DNA of 20,738 bases. It comes from JANPLN01 sp041736155 (GTDB taxonomy: Bacteria; Bdellovibrionota; Bdellovibrionia; Bdellovibrionales; JAGQZY01). The position numbers and the translations under genes are program-made. Below are positions 20,631 to 20,738 of this stretch, piece by piece. The first letter of the stretch is position 1, and each line of letters starts with the position of its first letter. The notes under the pieces are model-generated. The model did no database searches and was not told the origin of the DNA. It was given only the letters and a program-made list of their open reading frames with translations. Location: the NCBI GenBank assembly GCA_041736155.1, contig JBGSUL010000087.1, forward strand, positions 1 through 20,738. Reading direction: 5' to 3'.

Positions 20631-20738
20631 TTAAAGGTTCACGGCTTTCTTGTACTCGATCGGACTTCGCATTCCAAGAGCAGAGTGCGGGGCAACATGA
20701 TTATAATCTGCAAACCATTCCGGTAGAAGTTTAAGAAC
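20631..20738 (-). CDS. IS3-family transposase OrfB, C-terminal fragment (runs off right edge)
   Basis: The last 35 residues of an IS3-type integrase-core transposase, open to the window edge. LLPEWFADYNHVAPHSALGM and then RSPIEYKKAVNL is the hallmark C-terminus (W..xYNxxxPHSALGxxSPxEY) that follows the catalytic glutamate of the DDE domain. The stop codon is at 20631-20633 and the inverted repeat follows directly. The catalytic residues lie outside the window, so activity cannot be judged. It has the same orientation as the OrfA fragment at the left edge and probably belongs to the same IS type. Confidence 0.85.
   Translation of the reverse strand, partial: VLKLLPEWFADYNHVAPHSALGMRSPIEYKKAVNL

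Noticed and set aside
1..20738. A circular plasmid joined through one IS copy
   Set aside because: No replication or partition gene is visible, essential translation genes are present, and the bases flanking the two IS ends show no shared target duplication.
1..20738. CRISPR array, restriction-modification, toxin-antitoxin or biosynthetic cluster
   Set aside because: No regularly spaced direct repeats and no protein with motifs of these systems on either strand.

Overview
The window reads as ordinary chromosome of a Gram-negative bacterium, with small accessory and repeat islands. Outer-membrane proteins (an OMPLA-type phospholipase and three small beta-barrels), several lipoproteins, a Tat-exported DUF1501 protein and a WaaE-like sugar transferase imply an outer membrane with LPS. 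Moderate GC, many secreted or outer-membrane proteins, an S8 protease, the DUF1800/DUF1501 pair and a standalone hemerythrin make me think of Bdellovibrionota or a related predatory or 'delta' lineage. That placement is inference; no rRNA or other lineage marker is present.

Layout. 1-134 is the 5' end of an IS3-family insertion sequence running off the left edge, and 20606-20738 is the 3' end of the same type of element running off the right edge. Both lie on the minus strand and have matching terminal inverted repeats, so the window is the ~20.5 kb between two like-oriented copies, or a contig that broke at a repeat. After a 430-base non-coding stretch with inverted repeats comes pldA (+). 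Next is a minus-strand block: a TrmN6-like tRNA methyltransferase, a hemerythrin with a strong terminator, a compact S4-domain / SlyX / RluA-type pseudouridine synthase operon, two small lipoproteins and tRNA-Cys. A VWA-domain lipoprotein (+) converges on a minus-strand DUF1800 - DUF1501 - metallo-beta-lactamase-fold series. A plus-strand run follows: beta-barrel protein, a 129-bp near-perfect palindrome, a second beta-barrel protein, cysS, an S8 protease with a strong terminator, infA, tyrS and a family 2 glycosyltransferase. The last part holds a third beta-barrel gene (-), pepA (+), a dispersed palindromic repeat, and a two-piece DUF1640-like coiled-coil/membrane gene (-) abutting the right IS.

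Functional themes. Translation and RNA maturation are served by cysS, tyrS, infA, tRNA-Cys, the tRNA m6A methylase and the pseudouridine synthase operon. The cell envelope is served by the phospholipase, three barrels, lipoproteins and the glycosyltransferase. Proteolysis is served by the S8 protease and the M17 aminopeptidase.

Most unusual points: an RluA-family enzyme whose S4 RNA-binding domain seems to be a separate gene, with slyX in between; the 129-bp palindrome; a DUF1640-like protein split into overlapping 31- and 67-codon reading frames; and several genes without Shine-Dalgarno sequences but with -10-like hexamers placed for leaderless transcription.
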